A stretch of 46,345 nt of DNA from Chlorobiaceae bacterium (GTDB lineage Bacteria > Bacteroidota > Chlorobiia > Chlorobiales > Chlorobiaceae). The position numbers and the translations under genes were made by a program. This document shows, piece by piece, positions 7,897 through 17,175 of the stretch. Within the stretch, counting starts at the first letter, position 1; each line of letters opens with the position of its first letter. Under the pieces are notes generated by a model, which saw only the letters and a program-made list of their open reading frames with translations, did not search any database and was not told the DNA's origin. The stretch lies in NCBI GenBank assembly GCA_012972835.1, contig JABDHK010000001.1, positions 1-46,345 of the forward strand. The letters are read 5' to 3'.

Positions 7897-10575
7897 ATGG
7901 CAAAAGAGCAGAAGGACATGAACGTGGAGGTTACTCAATTCGATCACCATGGTCATAGCATTAATGGCCTTTTTGAGTTCTCTCCTGCCTCTGTATTTCT
8001 TATGGATCAAAGTGGTGAAATTCTTGATGCCAACGAGGCTTTTGCTGTCCATATGGGAATAAACCGGCAAGAGTGCCTTGGTGCTAATATTTATGATATG
8101 CTTCCACCTAACCTTGCTGCCCTGCGAAGAAAGAAGGCTGAAGCAACCCTGCGCACAGGAGCACTACTCTCCTTCGATGATGAACATAATGGAAAAATCC
8201 TTCGTCATACCATATATCCTTCTCGTTCTCCAGAGGGGGAGGTTAATCGACTATTATTTATCGCTGAGGATATTACGGATTTTACATCTTCCGAGTTGGA
8301 TTTGCGATATGAGCAAGTATTCAACAAAGCCCTTATTGATGCTACTCCAGGCATCTTCTGTGTGCTCAAAGCCAATGGACGACTTGCGACTTGGAACCCT
8401 TATCTGCGCGATGCAATAGTTTGCAAATCAGATCAAGAGATGGGAAGTATTATCGCCATTGAATACATCCATCAAGACGACCGTTCGCTTGTTCAAGAAA
8501 CAATAAGCCGAGTTCTGAGCAACAATATTGAAGAAAGCGCTGAAGTGAGGGTTCTCTTGGGTGGCGGACCGGAATTCCGGTGGATTCTGTTGACGGGGAA
8601 GCAAATGGTCAATAAAGGCAGTCACTTTATCATAGTCATTGGCTCTGACATAACTGATCGCAAGAAAGCCGAACAGGCATTGCGAGAAAGTGAACGGAAG
8701 TTCCGTTCCATTACTGAGCAAATGATTGAAATGGTTTTTGTTACCGACTCCAGCGGATATGTGACCTATGTTTCACCAACAATTGAAACAGTTACCGGCT
8801 ATAAGCCTGATGAGGTAATTGGTCATCTCTTTACGGAGTACATGGAGGAGGGTGACATTTCCAGAGCTGTTGCAATATTCACTGATGCCATATCACGTCA
8901 TTTGATGAATCAGGTGCTGGAGTTCCAGTACAGGAAAAAAAACGGGTCACTCTTTCATGCAGAAATTCATTCACAATATTTTAATGACAACGGTTTTTCA
9001 GGAGTAATCGGCTTGCTCCGTGATGTCAGTGAGCGTAAACTGGCTGAAACTCAACTTCTAAAACTTAGCACTGCTATAGAGCAAAGTCCTGCTGTTGTTG
9101 TTATTACCGATCTTTTCAGCAATGTGGAATACGTCAACCCGATGTTTACCCTCCTCACAGGCTATTCTGCTGAAGAAGTAAAAGGAAAAAATCCACGTAT
9201 ACTGCAATCAGGCCGGATGCCAAAAACTCTCTATAAAGAGCTGTGGAAAACTATTCTGTCAGGAGACATTTGGCGCGGAGAATTCCAAAACAGGAAGAAA
9301 AACGGGGAGCTATTCTGGGAAACCGCCGTTATCTCTGCTATTCTGAATAAAAAAGGTGAGATTACCAATTTTGTGGCGGCCAAGGAGGATATCACTGAAC
9401 AGAAAAAATATTATGATGACCTGATCGTCGCGAAAGAAAAAGCAGAAGAGGGCGACCGGTTAAAATCAGCATTTCTGGCTAATATCAGCCATGAAATACG
9501 CACTCCGATGAATGGGATTCTTGGCTTTTCGGAACTTCTGAAAGAGCCTGATCTCTCCGGGGAAGAACAGACCAAGTTTATCGACCTCATTCAGCAAAGC
9601 GGAAAACGCCTGATGAACCTCATTAATGATCTTATTGATATTTCACGTATAGAGTCTGGGGATACACAAGTGCATATATCTGAAACCTCAGTTAATCAGC
9701 TTTTGCATGACATCACCCACATATTTAAACCTGAAGCCGACAAAAAAGAGTTGCGTTTCAGTTGTTCCCCAGGACTTCCTGACCATGAAAGCATTATTGG
9801 TACCGATAGCTCAAAAGTTAAAAAGATTTTAACCAACCTTATCCAGAATGCTCTGAAATTCACGAGTTCGGGTGACATCAAGGTCGGTTATACGAAAAAG
9901 GGTGACATTCTTGAATTTTATGTTACCGATACAGGCATTGGCATTGCTGTTGACATGAAAACAAAGATTTTTGAGCGTTTCCGTCAGGCTAATAACACCT
10001 TAACCCGACATCATGAAGGAGCTGGTCTCGGATTGAGCATCGCCTTGGCTTATGTTACCATGCTTGGTGACACCATCCGTGTTGAATCGGAAGTGGGAAC
10101 GGGAAGCACATTCTTTTTTTCACTTCCGTATAATCCTCCCCCTCCCCTTGTCATCCCGAGCGCAGCGAAGGATCCATCCCATCCCATCCTTTCGCCGCAC
10201 TCCGCACTCTGCATCCTCATAGCTGAAGATGATGCTGTGTGTCGCTTAGTCCTTGAAATGCATTTGAAAGCCGATAACATCACCATCCTTTATGCCGTTA
10301 ATGGCCAGGAGGCCGTGGAAGTTGTTCGTTGCCATCCCGAAATAAATCTTGTGTTTATGGACATTAAAATGCCGGTAATGAATGGCTTTGATGCAACTCG
10401 GCATATCAAAGAGTTCCGACCAAAGCTCCCGGTTATTGCTCAAACAGCGTTTACATCATTTGAGGAGAGGGAAAAAGCAAGACAGGCAGGATGCAACGGT
10501 TTTATCACCAAGCCAATCAATAAGAGCGAACTGCTTGCATTAATGCATGATGTGCTGAGGGTTGGCAATGCATGA
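7897..10575 (+). CDS. Hybrid sensor histidine kinase with four PAS domains and a receiver
   Basis: The 892-residue soluble protein has four PAS/PAC modules (about residues 20-120, 135-250, 265-385, 390-505; the PAC signatures ITDRKKAEQALRES, VSERKLAETQ and ITEQKKYYDD are visible), a HisKA domain with phospho-acceptor His532 in FLANISHEIRTPMNG, an HATPase domain with LIQNALKFTSSG and TDTGIGI, and a C-terminal receiver with phospho-acceptor Asp822 in VFMDIKMPVMNG and Lys in ITKPINK. No transmembrane helices are present, so it senses a cytoplasmic cue (redox, light or ligand; not determinable). The linker between kinase and receiver holds a translated dispersed repeat. The following GNAT gene overlaps its end by a few bases. 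Start ATG 7897 has no clear RBS; ATG 7918 is possible. Confidence 0.9.
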   Translation: MAKEQKDMNVEVTQFDHHGHSINGLFEFSPASVFLMDQSGEILDANEAFAVHMGINRQECLGANIYDMLPPNLAALRRKKAEATLRTGALLSFDDEHNGKILRHTIYPSRSPEGEVNRLLFIAEDITDFTSSELDLRYEQVFNKALIDATPGIFCVLKANGRLATWNPYLRDAIVCKSDQEMGSIIAIEYIHQDDRSLVQETISRVLSNNIEESAEVRVLLGGGPEFRWILLTGKQMVNKGSHFIIVIGSDITDRKKAEQALRESERKFRSITEQMIEMVFVTDSSGYVTYVSPTIETVTGYKPDEVIGHLFTEYMEEGDISRAVAIFTDAISRHLMNQVLEFQYRKKNGSLFHAEIHSQYFNDNGFSGVIGLLRDVSERKLAETQLLKLSTAIEQSPAVVVITDLFSNVEYVNPMFTLLTGYSAEEVKGKNPRILQSGRMPKTLYKELWKTILSGDIWRGEFQNRKKNGELFWETAVISAILNKKGEITNFVAAKEDITEQKKYYDDLIVAKEKAEEGDRLKSAFLANISHEIRTPMNGILGFSELLKEPDLSGEEQTKFIDLIQQSGKRLMNLINDLIDISRIESGDTQVHISETSVNQLLHDITHIFKPEADKKELRFSCSPGLPDHESIIGTDSSKVKKILTNLIQNALKFTSSGDIKVGYTKKGDILEFYVTDTGIGIAVDMKTKIFERFRQANNTLTRHHEGAGLGLSIALAYVTMLGDTIRVESEVGTGSTFFFSLPYNPPPPLVIPSAAKDPSHPILSPHSALCILIAEDDAVCRLVLEMHLKADNITILYAVNGQEAVEVVRCHPEINLVFMDIKMPVMNGFDATRHIKEFRPKLPVIAQTAFTSFEEREKARQAGCNGFITKPINKSELLALMHDVLRVGNA
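10150..10175 (+). repeat. Dispersed VIPS-type repeat inside the kinase linker
   Basis: The DNA GTCATCCCGAGCGCAGCG and the following AAGGATCC match, from memory, a short intergenic repeat seen in many copies in various bacterial genomes whose chance translation reads V-I-P-S-x-A-x-D. Here it is in frame and encodes VIPSAAKDPS between the HATPase and receiver domains, flanked by proline runs. No second copy was found in this window. Confidence 0.5.
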
Positions 10576-11017
10576 TGTAAGAGAGGCTACCGACGGCGAT
10601 GTGCCAAGATGTGCCAAGCTTCTTGAGATCCTTTTCAGCAAGGAGCATGAGTTTTCTGCCGACATTGAAACGCAGTCAAGAGCTCTTTCGATGATTATCG
10701 GAAATCCGGCACTTGGGCGAATATTTGTTGGTGAAATTGATGGCAAGATTGAAGGAATGGTTATGTTGCTCTTTACGGTCAGTACTTTTCTTGGCCAAAA
10801 AGTTGCTTTGCTTGAGGATATGGTTGTAACTCCAGAATGGCAGGGAAAAGGCCTTGGTTCCCAGCTGATCAATCATGCCATAGGATTCGCTGAGAAAGAG
10901 GGATTCGGGCGCATTACGCTTCTGACCGACAGGGATAATGACGGGGCTCAGCATTTCTACCAGTTGAAAGGATTTTCAAAGTCGGAGATGGTGGTTTTCA
11001 GAAAGATGCTTGATTGA
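10568..11017 (+). CDS. GNAT-family N-acetyltransferase
   Basis: The 149-residue protein has the GNAT fold: VREATDGDVPRCAKLL at the N-terminus, LLEDMVVTPEWQGKGLGSQL as the acetyl-CoA pyrophosphate-binding motif A (Q/R-x-x-G-x-G/A; here QGKGLG), and DNDGAQHFYQLKGFS as motif B. It would transfer an acetyl group from acetyl-CoA to a small molecule or protein amine; the substrate cannot be read from sequence. ATG 10568 is preferred because GAGGG at 10556-10560 lies 7 nt upstream. It overlaps the stop codon of the hybrid kinase by 8 nt, so the two are translationally coupled and it may belong to the same response. Confidence 0.82.
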   Translation: MHDVREATDGDVPRCAKLLEILFSKEHEFSADIETQSRALSMIIGNPALGRIFVGEIDGKIEGMVMLLFTVSTFLGQKVALLEDMVVTPEWQGKGLGSQLINHAIGFAEKEGFGRITLLTDRDNDGAQHFYQLKGFSKSEMVVFRKMLD

Positions 11018-11060
11018 AACAACTCCGCACCTGCCTCCACGACTCTTTCCACACGATCTT

Positions 11061-12611
11061 CTATGCAAGCAGTTCCCTTCCTTTTATTGTAATGCGGTAT
11101 TTCTGTAAGCGGCTGTTTGGTTTGTCTGGGACTGTCATCTCTATCAGACGGGCTTTGAGAGCCGGCACAAGGTAGGTGTGGCGGAAGTTATCGTCGCTCC
11201 TAAGTCCAAGCAGGTGCTTGATTTCACTGCGCTTCATCTCTCCACGTACAACTGAAAGAAGTCGCCTGACTTCACTGCTGACTTCACCTATACCTTCACT
11301 GCTGACTTGACCGGACACTTCACCTGCTTCTTGTCCGGTATCTTCACTTGTGACTTGCCTGGTTGCCTTGCTCTTGACTTCACCGGCTAAGTTTGTGACA
11401 TCAATTACTCTATATTCTGCATTGCTGTATGGCTTTCTCCAGATGGTTACAACAAACCCGTCGGCAAGGGTGAAGCTGGGTTCAGGGAGATCGGCATTGC
11501 GGCACAAGGAGATTATTTCGCCTGTGCCTGTACCCATGCGTTCAATGTATTTGGCAAGATAGAGTGACTCTGCAAGCAACGGGTTTGGAAGGACTGAACC
11601 ATGTGGTTTTCTGAGCTGTTGCAGGGTAAGTGATGGCGGAAGGGATCCGGGGTTCCACACCTCCAGGCGATCGGCAAACAACATAACCTGGACACTGCCG
11701 TTACTTGTATAGTCGCGATGTGCGACGGCATTGACAATCGCCTCCCGTACCGCTTCCGGTGGAACTTCATAGGCCACGGGAACCTCGGTACTGTCGGTGC
11801 GAGCACCGATAGCTAAATCGATTTTTGAAAGGACAAAGTCAACGGCCTGATCAACTAGTTCAAACACTCGCCCTTTATAGACCTGGTATGAGGGAATCGG
11901 TTTGGCAATCTGTGTTCCATGAAAATGGGCACACTTGACCTCTGAAGAGATAAGAAACTGCTGGGGACGCTTCCCGAATAACAGGAGGGCAGCATGAGTA
12001 AGTCGACCGTTATTCAAGAGATTGAGATGTGTCAAGATATCAACAAAGGATGCCTCTTCTTGAAGCGGAAAGCCGCGTGACCGGCGTGCGTTGCGGACAA
12101 ATCTGGAGATAGCCTCTTCATCAAGATCATCAAGGGTGGCATCAGGACATACCGCCGCATCGAACGGGGTTACACTGAGCAGTTTGCGAAGTTCAAGCGT
12201 CTTTATCAGGGCAGCATACACCGCAGCAAGCAGCTCCTCGCCCGTCATAAATCGCTTGGGGATGAGTTCGCCCTCTGCTCGCTGAATAAGCTTCTGTATT
12301 TTGGGGTGACGACTATCTGACTCCCCTTCTTTAATAAAAATCAACCTTGACTTGTGCTGACTGCTTGCCAGATTGAATTCCCGTTCTACTGAAGAAAGAC
12401 CGGCAGAATCTTCATCGCCATACTCACGATCAAACAAGCCGAGATAGATGTCGCAATGTTCAACTTCGGCAAGATTAAGAATATCTTCAAGCAGGAAGGG
12501 ATCAAAGAAGTGTCGCATCAGAACATCACTGCGCAAATAATCACGCAAAACCATACGTTCAGACGAGAACTCTTTAAGCTCACTGCTGATAAATATGCGA
12601 AGCTTTGTCAT
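11061..12611 (-). CDS. DUF4062 protein with HATPase_c_4-type ATP-binding domain and winged helix
   Basis: The 516-residue product starts with a DUF4062 domain (residues about 3-110; LRIFISSELKEFSSERMVL), continues with an Alba_2/Schlafen-regulator-related region, then an ATP-binding fold of the HATPase_c_4 type with EAVREAIVNAVAHRDYT (N box) and IERMGTGTGEI (G box), about residues 280-385. A low-complexity linker (about 410-450) repeats GEVS/GQVSSE units, and the end (about 450-516) looks like a winged helix (MKRSEIKHLLGLRSDDNFR). Proteins with this back half are usually annotated as predicted transcriptional regulators; DUF4062 is often found in defence and signalling genes. The role here is unknown. 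It is transcribed toward the GNAT gene and stands alone. Confidence 0.78.
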   Translation of the reverse strand: MTKLRIFISSELKEFSSERMVLRDYLRSDVLMRHFFDPFLLEDILNLAEVEHCDIYLGLFDREYGDEDSAGLSSVEREFNLASSQHKSRLIFIKEGESDSRHPKIQKLIQRAEGELIPKRFMTGEELLAAVYAALIKTLELRKLLSVTPFDAAVCPDATLDDLDEEAISRFVRNARRSRGFPLQEEASFVDILTHLNLLNNGRLTHAALLLFGKRPQQFLISSEVKCAHFHGTQIAKPIPSYQVYKGRVFELVDQAVDFVLSKIDLAIGARTDSTEVPVAYEVPPEAVREAIVNAVAHRDYTSNGSVQVMLFADRLEVWNPGSLPPSLTLQQLRKPHGSVLPNPLLAESLYLAKYIERMGTGTGEIISLCRNADLPEPSFTLADGFVVTIWRKPYSNAEYRVIDVTNLAGEVKSKATRQVTSEDTGQEAGEVSGQVSSEGIGEVSSEVRRLLSVVRGEMKRSEIKHLLGLRSDDNFRHTYLVPALKARLIEMTVPDKPNSRLQKYRITIKGRELLA

Positions 12612-12714
12612 AGGAATTGGTTTATTGAAACATATATTTATCCGGGCGTTCTCTCAGTACCAACAAAATTTTTACTATCGCTTGGCATAGCAATAACCTG
12701 AAACATAGTAAATC

Positions 12715-13311
12715 ATGAAACTACTGAACAAGATTTCAATATCTTCAATTATTTCTCTCTTCTTTATATTACTTGTTTCTCTTCAAGCAATAGCTGCCTC
12801 GCCAGATTCAACCTCTTCAAAAGCCCTCAGTGAAACGGTTGGCAAAACCAAGACAATTACAAATTGCTGGACACCTCCCCCAGACAAGTGGGTGGTGTAT
12901 CTTGTTCTTGGTTTCATCATCATTGCTTTTTTTGTTATTCTTTATTTAGTACGTATTAGTCTCAGTCAAACAACATGGTCATTGGGAGACGCTTTAAGTG
13001 AAGAGGTTGAAATTACCTTTATCAATTCACAAAAAACGGTAGAGCTTGATAAAAACGATAAACCAGTTATGGTTACAGAGATGCGTGCAAGCGTCAGCCG
13101 TCTGATCGCCCTGATGGGTATGGTAGCTATTTTATTGATGTTTCTTGGCTTTGGCATATTTACCCTCAACTCCTTTGCATATACAGGAGAGATGCCCGCC
13201 TCAACTGATAGTGTCATCAAGTTTTTATCGGGAGGTTTGGCTTTGTTTGCTCCCTATCTTGTCAATAAGTTTTCAGGAGTATTTGATAATCTCTCACCGA
13301 AAAAGAAATAG
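12715..13311 (+). CDS. Unrecognised membrane protein with signal peptide
   Basis: The 198-residue product begins with a signal peptide or first membrane helix (residues about 8-27, cleavage plausible after AIAA), followed by a transmembrane helix at about 61-82 (WVVYLVLGFIIIAFFVILYLV) and another at about 133-155 (LIALMGMVAILLMFLGFGIF). Between them is a soluble loop with SLGDALSEEVEITF and the repeat-like KTVELDKNDKPVMVTEMRA. The C-terminus ends KKK and may be a third hydrophobic stretch (about 168-185). I do not recognise the family. It faces the LolC/E-type permease gene tail-to-tail with only 12 bp between stop codons. Confidence 0.7.
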   Translation: MKLLNKISISSIISLFFILLVSLQAIAASPDSTSSKALSETVGKTKTITNCWTPPPDKWVVYLVLGFIIIAFFVILYLVRISLSQTTWSLGDALSEEVEITFINSQKTVELDKNDKPVMVTEMRASVSRLIALMGMVAILLMFLGFGIFTLNSFAYTGEMPASTDSVIKFLSGGLALFAPYLVNKFSGVFDNLSPKKK

Positions 13312-13323
13312 TTCAATCCGCCT

Positions 13324-14574
13324 TCAGTTGGTTTTTTGATCGAGAGAGTGGCTGGTTGCAATCATGGCGGCTTTTCTGGCTGGATAGAGGCTTACTGCTA
13401 TGCAAAGGATGAGTGCTGTGATTCCGACAACAACAAAATCGGCAAGGTTCATGCTGACCGGATAGGCTGGGATGATGAAAGCGCTTTTTGAGGGAAGTTG
13501 AACTATTCCATAAAGCTCCTGGAGTGTGCAGATACTCCAGGCTATGATTATTCCTGCTGTGGTTCCCACAAGTCCCGTCATGCCGCCTTGAATGATGAAT
13601 ATGGCCATGAACTGTGGTTTTTCCATGCCAAGGCAGCGGAGATAGAAGAGTTCGCGCTGTTTGTCGATGGCCGTCATTGCAAGCGCGCCGGTAAGGCTGA
13701 GGGCTGCTACAAGAATAATAAGCATCAGAACACTGAAGCTTACCCATTTTTCAAGCTGCATTACGGTGAAGATGTTGCTGTATTTTTCTTCGAGTGTGCG
13801 GACTTTCCATCTCTTTTTCATGGGGCTTTTTGCAAGCCATTGCCTGAGGTTGAAGGTGACAGTGCTACTTGAATAGCCTTCCTTTGGACGGATATCAACT
13901 CCTGAATACTCTCCCCGGCCGAAAAGCAAGATTTTCTGAGCAAAACGGTCGGAGGTGAGAATATAACGATCATCAAAAACTTTCTGCAGGGTAAATATGG
14001 ATGAGACTCTTGTTTCAGGGATATCAAGCATCGGTATCAAGTAGGGTTGCGCGAGGGATTCAAGGCCTGCAGAGATAAGTTCCGGACTAAAAATTTTCAC
14101 CTCTTTACCTGTATAGAGGTTTGTCCGGTAGGCTAAAAATTCTCCCGCGGCAAAGGTTTCGTCCGTAAAATAGGGTTGCCGCGCATGGGTCTGCTGCATC
14201 AGGCGACGATGAGCCGCTTCTCCGAACCCTTTAACGATAACCAGCTCGCTTTTGTCACCACTGGCAATAATGGCCTCCCCTTCTGCATAGGGGTCAGCAG
14301 CTCCAACACCTTCGAGTGCTCTTATGGCCTGCATAAAATTGTCGGTTAGAACTATTGTTCTGCCGTTCAATGGCACAAACTGAGCCGGGCTGTCGATGGT
14401 GATAAAAAGATCGCGGGCAAGTTTTTGAAATCCATTTAAAACGCTCATGACCACAAGGAGTGTGCTGACGCCGATAATGATACCTGCCAGACTTATGGCC
14501 GAAATGACATTGATAACCCTGAACCGTTTTCGGGCAAAGCTGAAGCGCCGAGCAATCCATAACCCGGTTTTCAT
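13324..14574 (-). CDS. LolC/LolE-family ABC transporter permease
   Basis: The 416-residue product has the LolC/E layout: an N-terminal transmembrane helix (about 22-45; [31 protein letters not shown]), a large periplasmic domain (about 50-270) and three C-terminal helices (about 275-305, 325-355, 375-400) of the FtsX/MacB type. In Proteobacteria this family forms LolCDE with ATPase LolD to extract lipoproteins from the inner membrane. No ATPase gene is adjacent, so the partner must be encoded elsewhere. It is the second such permease in the window (the other at 23039-24319); the two could form a heterodimer like LolC and LolE. A short monooxygenase gene lies 48 bp upstream on the same strand. 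Confidence 0.85.
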   Translation of the reverse strand: MKTGLWIARRFSFARKRFRVINVISAISLAGIIIGVSTLLVVMSVLNGFQKLARDLFITIDSPAQFVPLNGRTIVLTDNFMQAIRALEGVGAADPYAEGEAIIASGDKSELVIVKGFGEAAHRRLMQQTHARQPYFTDETFAAGEFLAYRTNLYTGKEVKIFSPELISAGLESLAQPYLIPMLDIPETRVSSIFTLQKVFDDRYILTSDRFAQKILLFGRGEYSGVDIRPKEGYSSSTVTFNLRQWLAKSPMKKRWKVRTLEEKYSNIFTVMQLEKWVSFSVLMLIILVAALSLTGALAMTAIDKQRELFYLRCLGMEKPQFMAIFIIQGGMTGLVGTTAGIIIAWSICTLQELYGIVQLPSKSAFIIPAYPVSMNLADFVVVGITALILCIAVSLYPARKAAMIATSHSLDQKTN

Positions 14575-14622
14575 AGAGGCAGAAATAACATTGATTGAGG
14601 GCTGCCAGCCATTACTGCGGGT

Positions 14623-14916
14623 TTAGAGTTCAATTCGGGTCATTTTATGCACCTCTTTATCTTCAATCATGCCATGCACGGCTTTGGCATGGGCTTTGTA
14701 GTGTTTGCTTTGCAGGTGATTTTCAAGAGAGGCCAGATTTTCCCATGTTTCGTAAAACATAAAGAGAGCAGAATCTTCGTTATCCTGGTGCAACGTATAT
14801 TCAATGCAGCCATCCTCTTTTCTTGTTTGAGCAATGAGTGTCAACAGTTCACTTTTAACTGACTTGAGGAATTCTTTTTTTGCGACAACTTTTGCGACGA
14901 CAACAAGTTTTGACAT
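14623..14916 (-). CDS. Antibiotic biosynthesis monooxygenase-like (ABM/YgiN) protein
   Basis: The 97-residue protein is the size of a single ABM dimeric alpha-beta-barrel domain: VVVAKVVAKKEFLKSVKSELL, TRKEDGCIEYTLHQDNEDS, FMFYETWENLASLENHLQS, HYKAHAKAV. Family members include YgiN-type quinol monooxygenases and heme-degrading enzymes; a catalytic assignment is not possible from sequence alone. It sits with a flavin-reductase-like gene and a nitroreductase gene on the same strand, hinting at a small redox or detoxification group. Confidence 0.85.
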   Translation of the reverse strand: MSKLVVVAKVVAKKEFLKSVKSELLTLIAQTRKEDGCIEYTLHQDNEDSALFMFYETWENLASLENHLQSKHYKAHAKAVHGMIEDKEVHKMTRIEL

Positions 14917-14992
14917 GGTTTGGCTTTTTTAACGAAGAGTTGGCAATTTACAAGTGGACAATTCATAATGGAAAAAGAGCGGTATTGCATGT

Positions 14993-15565
14993 TCAGGATT
15001 GAAGCCCTTTGCCGATAGAAAAAGCCTTTGCGACAAGTGGCCCGATACTGTGGTACCCCCGGTGAGAGGTATCATAGATAAGCGGATTGATTTTCATGAT
15101 GTCGAGTAAGCCGTCGTCACCGAAGAGCTCACTATCGCCCTTAATATCGATTATTTCACCAATGAACTGAGTGTGCAGACCGATTTCAATGACATGAAGA
15201 AGACGGCACTCAAGAACGACAGGAAATTCTGCTGCGTAAGGGGCATCGACGAGTTCGCTTCTGACAGGAGTAAGTTTTGCAATAGAAAACTTGTCGACGT
15301 CTCGCCCTGAAACAATCCCGACATAATCGGCCTCTGCCACATTCTCCGCGTTGGCAATACCGACAGTGAAGGCTTTGCGCTCAACAAGAGATGCGTAGGA
15401 GTATGTAGCTTTGCGCAGTGATATAGCAACACAGGGGGGTTGAGAACAACATATACCACCCCATGCAACGCTCATGAGGTTTGGCTTGCCTGCATTATCG
15501 TAGGTACCTATCATCAAGACCGGAGTTGGAAAAAGCAAGGCCTTTGCTCCAATTGACTTTTTCAT
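14993..15565 (-). CDS. Flavin reductase-like (FMN-binding split-barrel) protein
   Basis: The 190-residue product starting at [20 protein letters not shown] matches the flavin reductase-like FMN-binding family: [41 protein letters not shown] is the FMN-phosphate and isoalloxazine-binding segment, followed by [18 protein letters not shown]. Such proteins bind FMN and reduce flavins with NAD(P)H or act as stand-alone flavoproteins. A longer frame begins at 15595 inside the nitroreductase gene; ATG 15565 is preferred because it aligns with the usual family start, 20 nt after the nitroreductase stop. The short spacing supports one transcript with that gene. Confidence 0.85.
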   Translation of the reverse strand: MKKSIGAKALLFPTPVLMIGTYDNAGKPNLMSVAWGGICCSQPPCVAISLRKATYSYASLVERKAFTVGIANAENVAEADYVGIVSGRDVDKFSIAKLTPVRSELVDAPYAAEFPVVLECRLLHVIEIGLHTQFIGEIIDIKGDSELFGDDGLLDIMKINPLIYDTSHRGYHSIGPLVAKAFSIGKGLQS

Positions 15566-15585
15566 GCTATTTTCTTTAGTGGGAT

Positions 15586-16107
15586 TCAAGCCCATTGGTT
15601 GTATTTTATTCTTGCATTCAGGAGTTTTTCAGCTGGAACAGGTGGTTTGGCTTCAAGCGGATGCCCAATGGCAATTATTGATGCAACCTTTATATGTTCC
15701 GGCAGACCAAGGAGTTCCTGGACATAAGCTTCAGCGGTTTTCCGGTCATTTTGCGGACGGTTTCGGATTTGGATCCAGCAACTGCCAAGACCCAACGACT
15801 CTGCTGTGAGCTGGATAATGATCGCTGCAATGGAACAATCCTCAACCCATACGTCTGATTTGGTGCTGTCGGCACAGACAACAATGGCAAAGGGTGCGTT
15901 TTTCAGAAAGAGCGAACCATACTCCTTCGCTTCGGAGAGTTTGATAATGAGCTCTGGTTCATCGACCAGAATAAATTCCCATGGATTACTTCCACGCGAT
16001 GAAGGTGACCTGAGTGCAGCTTCGATGAGCGTTGAAATGAATTCCGGGGATATGTTTTCGTCGGTGAATTTTCTTATGCTGCGGCGTTTGCGTAACAGTT
16101 CAATCAT
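15586..16107 (-). CDS. Nitroreductase-family FMN oxidoreductase
   Basis: The 173-residue product has the nitroreductase signature: [19 protein letters not shown] at the N-terminus for FMN-phosphate binding, [31 protein letters not shown], a middle stretch [22 protein letters not shown], and [10 protein letters not shown] near the end. These enzymes reduce nitro groups, quinones or flavins with NAD(P)H as homodimers. It is first in a three-gene minus-strand series with the flavin reductase-like and ABM genes, which together suggest handling of quinone or flavin-type compounds. Confidence 0.87.
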   Translation of the reverse strand: MIELLRKRRSIRKFTDENISPEFISTLIEAALRSPSSRGSNPWEFILVDEPELIIKLSEAKEYGSLFLKNAPFAIVVCADSTKSDVWVEDCSIAAIIIQLTAESLGLGSCWIQIRNRPQNDRKTAEAYVQELLGLPEHIKVASIIAIGHPLEAKPPVPAEKLLNARIKYNQWA

Positions 16108-16289
16108 GGTGTTTTTGGCGGTTCAAGTGAAGTTGCCGATTGTTGTTGGTTTGCCAGTTGTGCTTTTCAAGAAAACTGTCGTTTACATATTTAATGATTA
16201 ATTGCGGAATAGCCAACGAACAATTTGCATTGTCGTAACACAATTTGCCGAGCTGGGGCTTGGCGCTCCCCGATATGAAGGTGGAAATG

Positions 16290-16328
16290 AAAAAAGCACC
16301 CTGTACCGATGGCACAGGGTGCTTTTTT
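16290..16328. terminator. Strong bidirectional-looking terminator after the chlorosome gene
   Basis: AAAAAAGCACCCTGT at 16290-16304 pairs perfectly with ACAGGGTGCTTTTTT at 16314-16328 around a 9-nt loop. It lies 16 nt after the stop codon of the minus-strand chlorosome protein gene and gives a U tract on both strands, as expected for a highly expressed short transcript. Confidence 0.9.
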
Positions 16329-16343
16329 CCATAGGGCAAATGT

Positions 16344-16571
16344 TTACTTTTTAGGGGCAATAGCTGGTGCTGAGCCCTGGAATACCTTAGTAACATTGGT
16401 TGATGTGTTACAAACAAGCTCGGATGCTGTTTTACCCAGTGGCTCGATAAGTGATCCGGCTGTTTTAATGACAACGTTGACCAGTTCAACCAACTGCTGT
16501 GCAAGTGTTCCGAGTGCCTTGAAGTAATTATTAAGTGCCACTGAAAACTCGTTGTTAGTTTCGTTTGACAT
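16344..16571 (-). CDS. Chlorosome envelope protein of the CsmB/CsmF type
   Basis: The 75-residue protein (MSNETNNEFSVALNNYFKA... to ...APAIAPKK) resembles, from memory, the CsmB/CsmF family of green sulfur bacteria: about 75 residues, polar N-terminus, an amphipathic helical middle (LAQQLVELVNVVIKTAGSLIEPLGKTASELV) and a C-terminus ending in APKK. These proteins sit in the lipid monolayer around the chlorosome, the bacteriochlorophyll antenna. It is monocistronic with a strong terminator. Upstream (minus strand) is a weak promoter-like arrangement, TTGCAC followed about 17 nt later by AATATA, ending about 20 nt before the start. Whether this is CsmB, CsmF or a third paralogue cannot be settled by eye. 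Confidence 0.75.
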   Translation of the reverse strand: MSNETNNEFSVALNNYFKALGTLAQQLVELVNVVIKTAGSLIEPLGKTASELVCNTSTNVTKVFQGSAPAIAPKK

Positions 16572-16822
16572 GATGCTTGGTTTATATTGTAGTTGATAAA
16601 AAAATGTGCAACAGATTATTTATTTGCCGTAAGTTAAAATAATTTAAACAATTACTTTCAATAAATTTCTTTACCTACTACGATTATTTATTGCAGTCAA
16701 ACGGGTTTCGTGTTTATAAAACCCGAAACAGTTCCTTGAACAGTGAGAGTGAACGCAGAATCACCATGCGTTTCGATCAGGCACGTTTACCGCTCACCGC
16801 CTACTTCATTGAGGGAGTGAAG

Positions 16823-16948
16823 TCAGGCTGATTTTTTACCGGTAGAGTGTTTTCCGATAAATTTGTTAAGAAGAATGACAATAGTGACACCTCCAAGAAA
16901 AAAAAGTACTGGAGCAAAAAAGGTTGTGTATTTAAGTATTTCTGACAT
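16823..16948 (-). CDS. Candidate 41-residue single-helix membrane microprotein
   Basis: Minus-strand frame from ATG 16948 to TGA at 16823-16825 gives MSEILKYTTFFAPVLFFLGG... and ends ...GKHSTGKKSA. Residues about 7-28 form one hydrophobic helix, followed by a positively charged tail, the classical layout of an N-out/C-in small membrane subunit. There is no clear Shine-Dalgarno sequence. It lies in the 850-bp gap between the chlorosome gene and the AraC-type regulator, transcribed toward the chlorosome gene. The function is unknown; chance is possible at this length. Confidence 0.45.
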   Translation of the reverse strand: MSEILKYTTFFAPVLFFLGGVTIVILLNKFIGKHSTGKKSA

Positions 16949-17175
16949 AATTGGATATTGATGAACTATCTATCTTGGTAGAATTATTGACTCACTGATG
17001 TTGTAATACCAGCTTAAAAGTGCCCTATTTTTAAAGGAATCAGCTCTGGAACGAAAGAATTGTAAGGAACTTAAGGAATTTATAAGGTTTTTCATTTTCC
17101 CAGTTGAATATTTTTTCCCGTTGTTTGCCTGCACTCCATCAGATGTCATGAAAATAGCTGTTTTTTTATTCTTAA

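Noticed and set aside
16100-16504. 134-codon minus-strand frame over the chlorosome gene
   Set aside because: Overlaps the CsmB/F-like gene and its terminator in another frame; composition is not protein-like.
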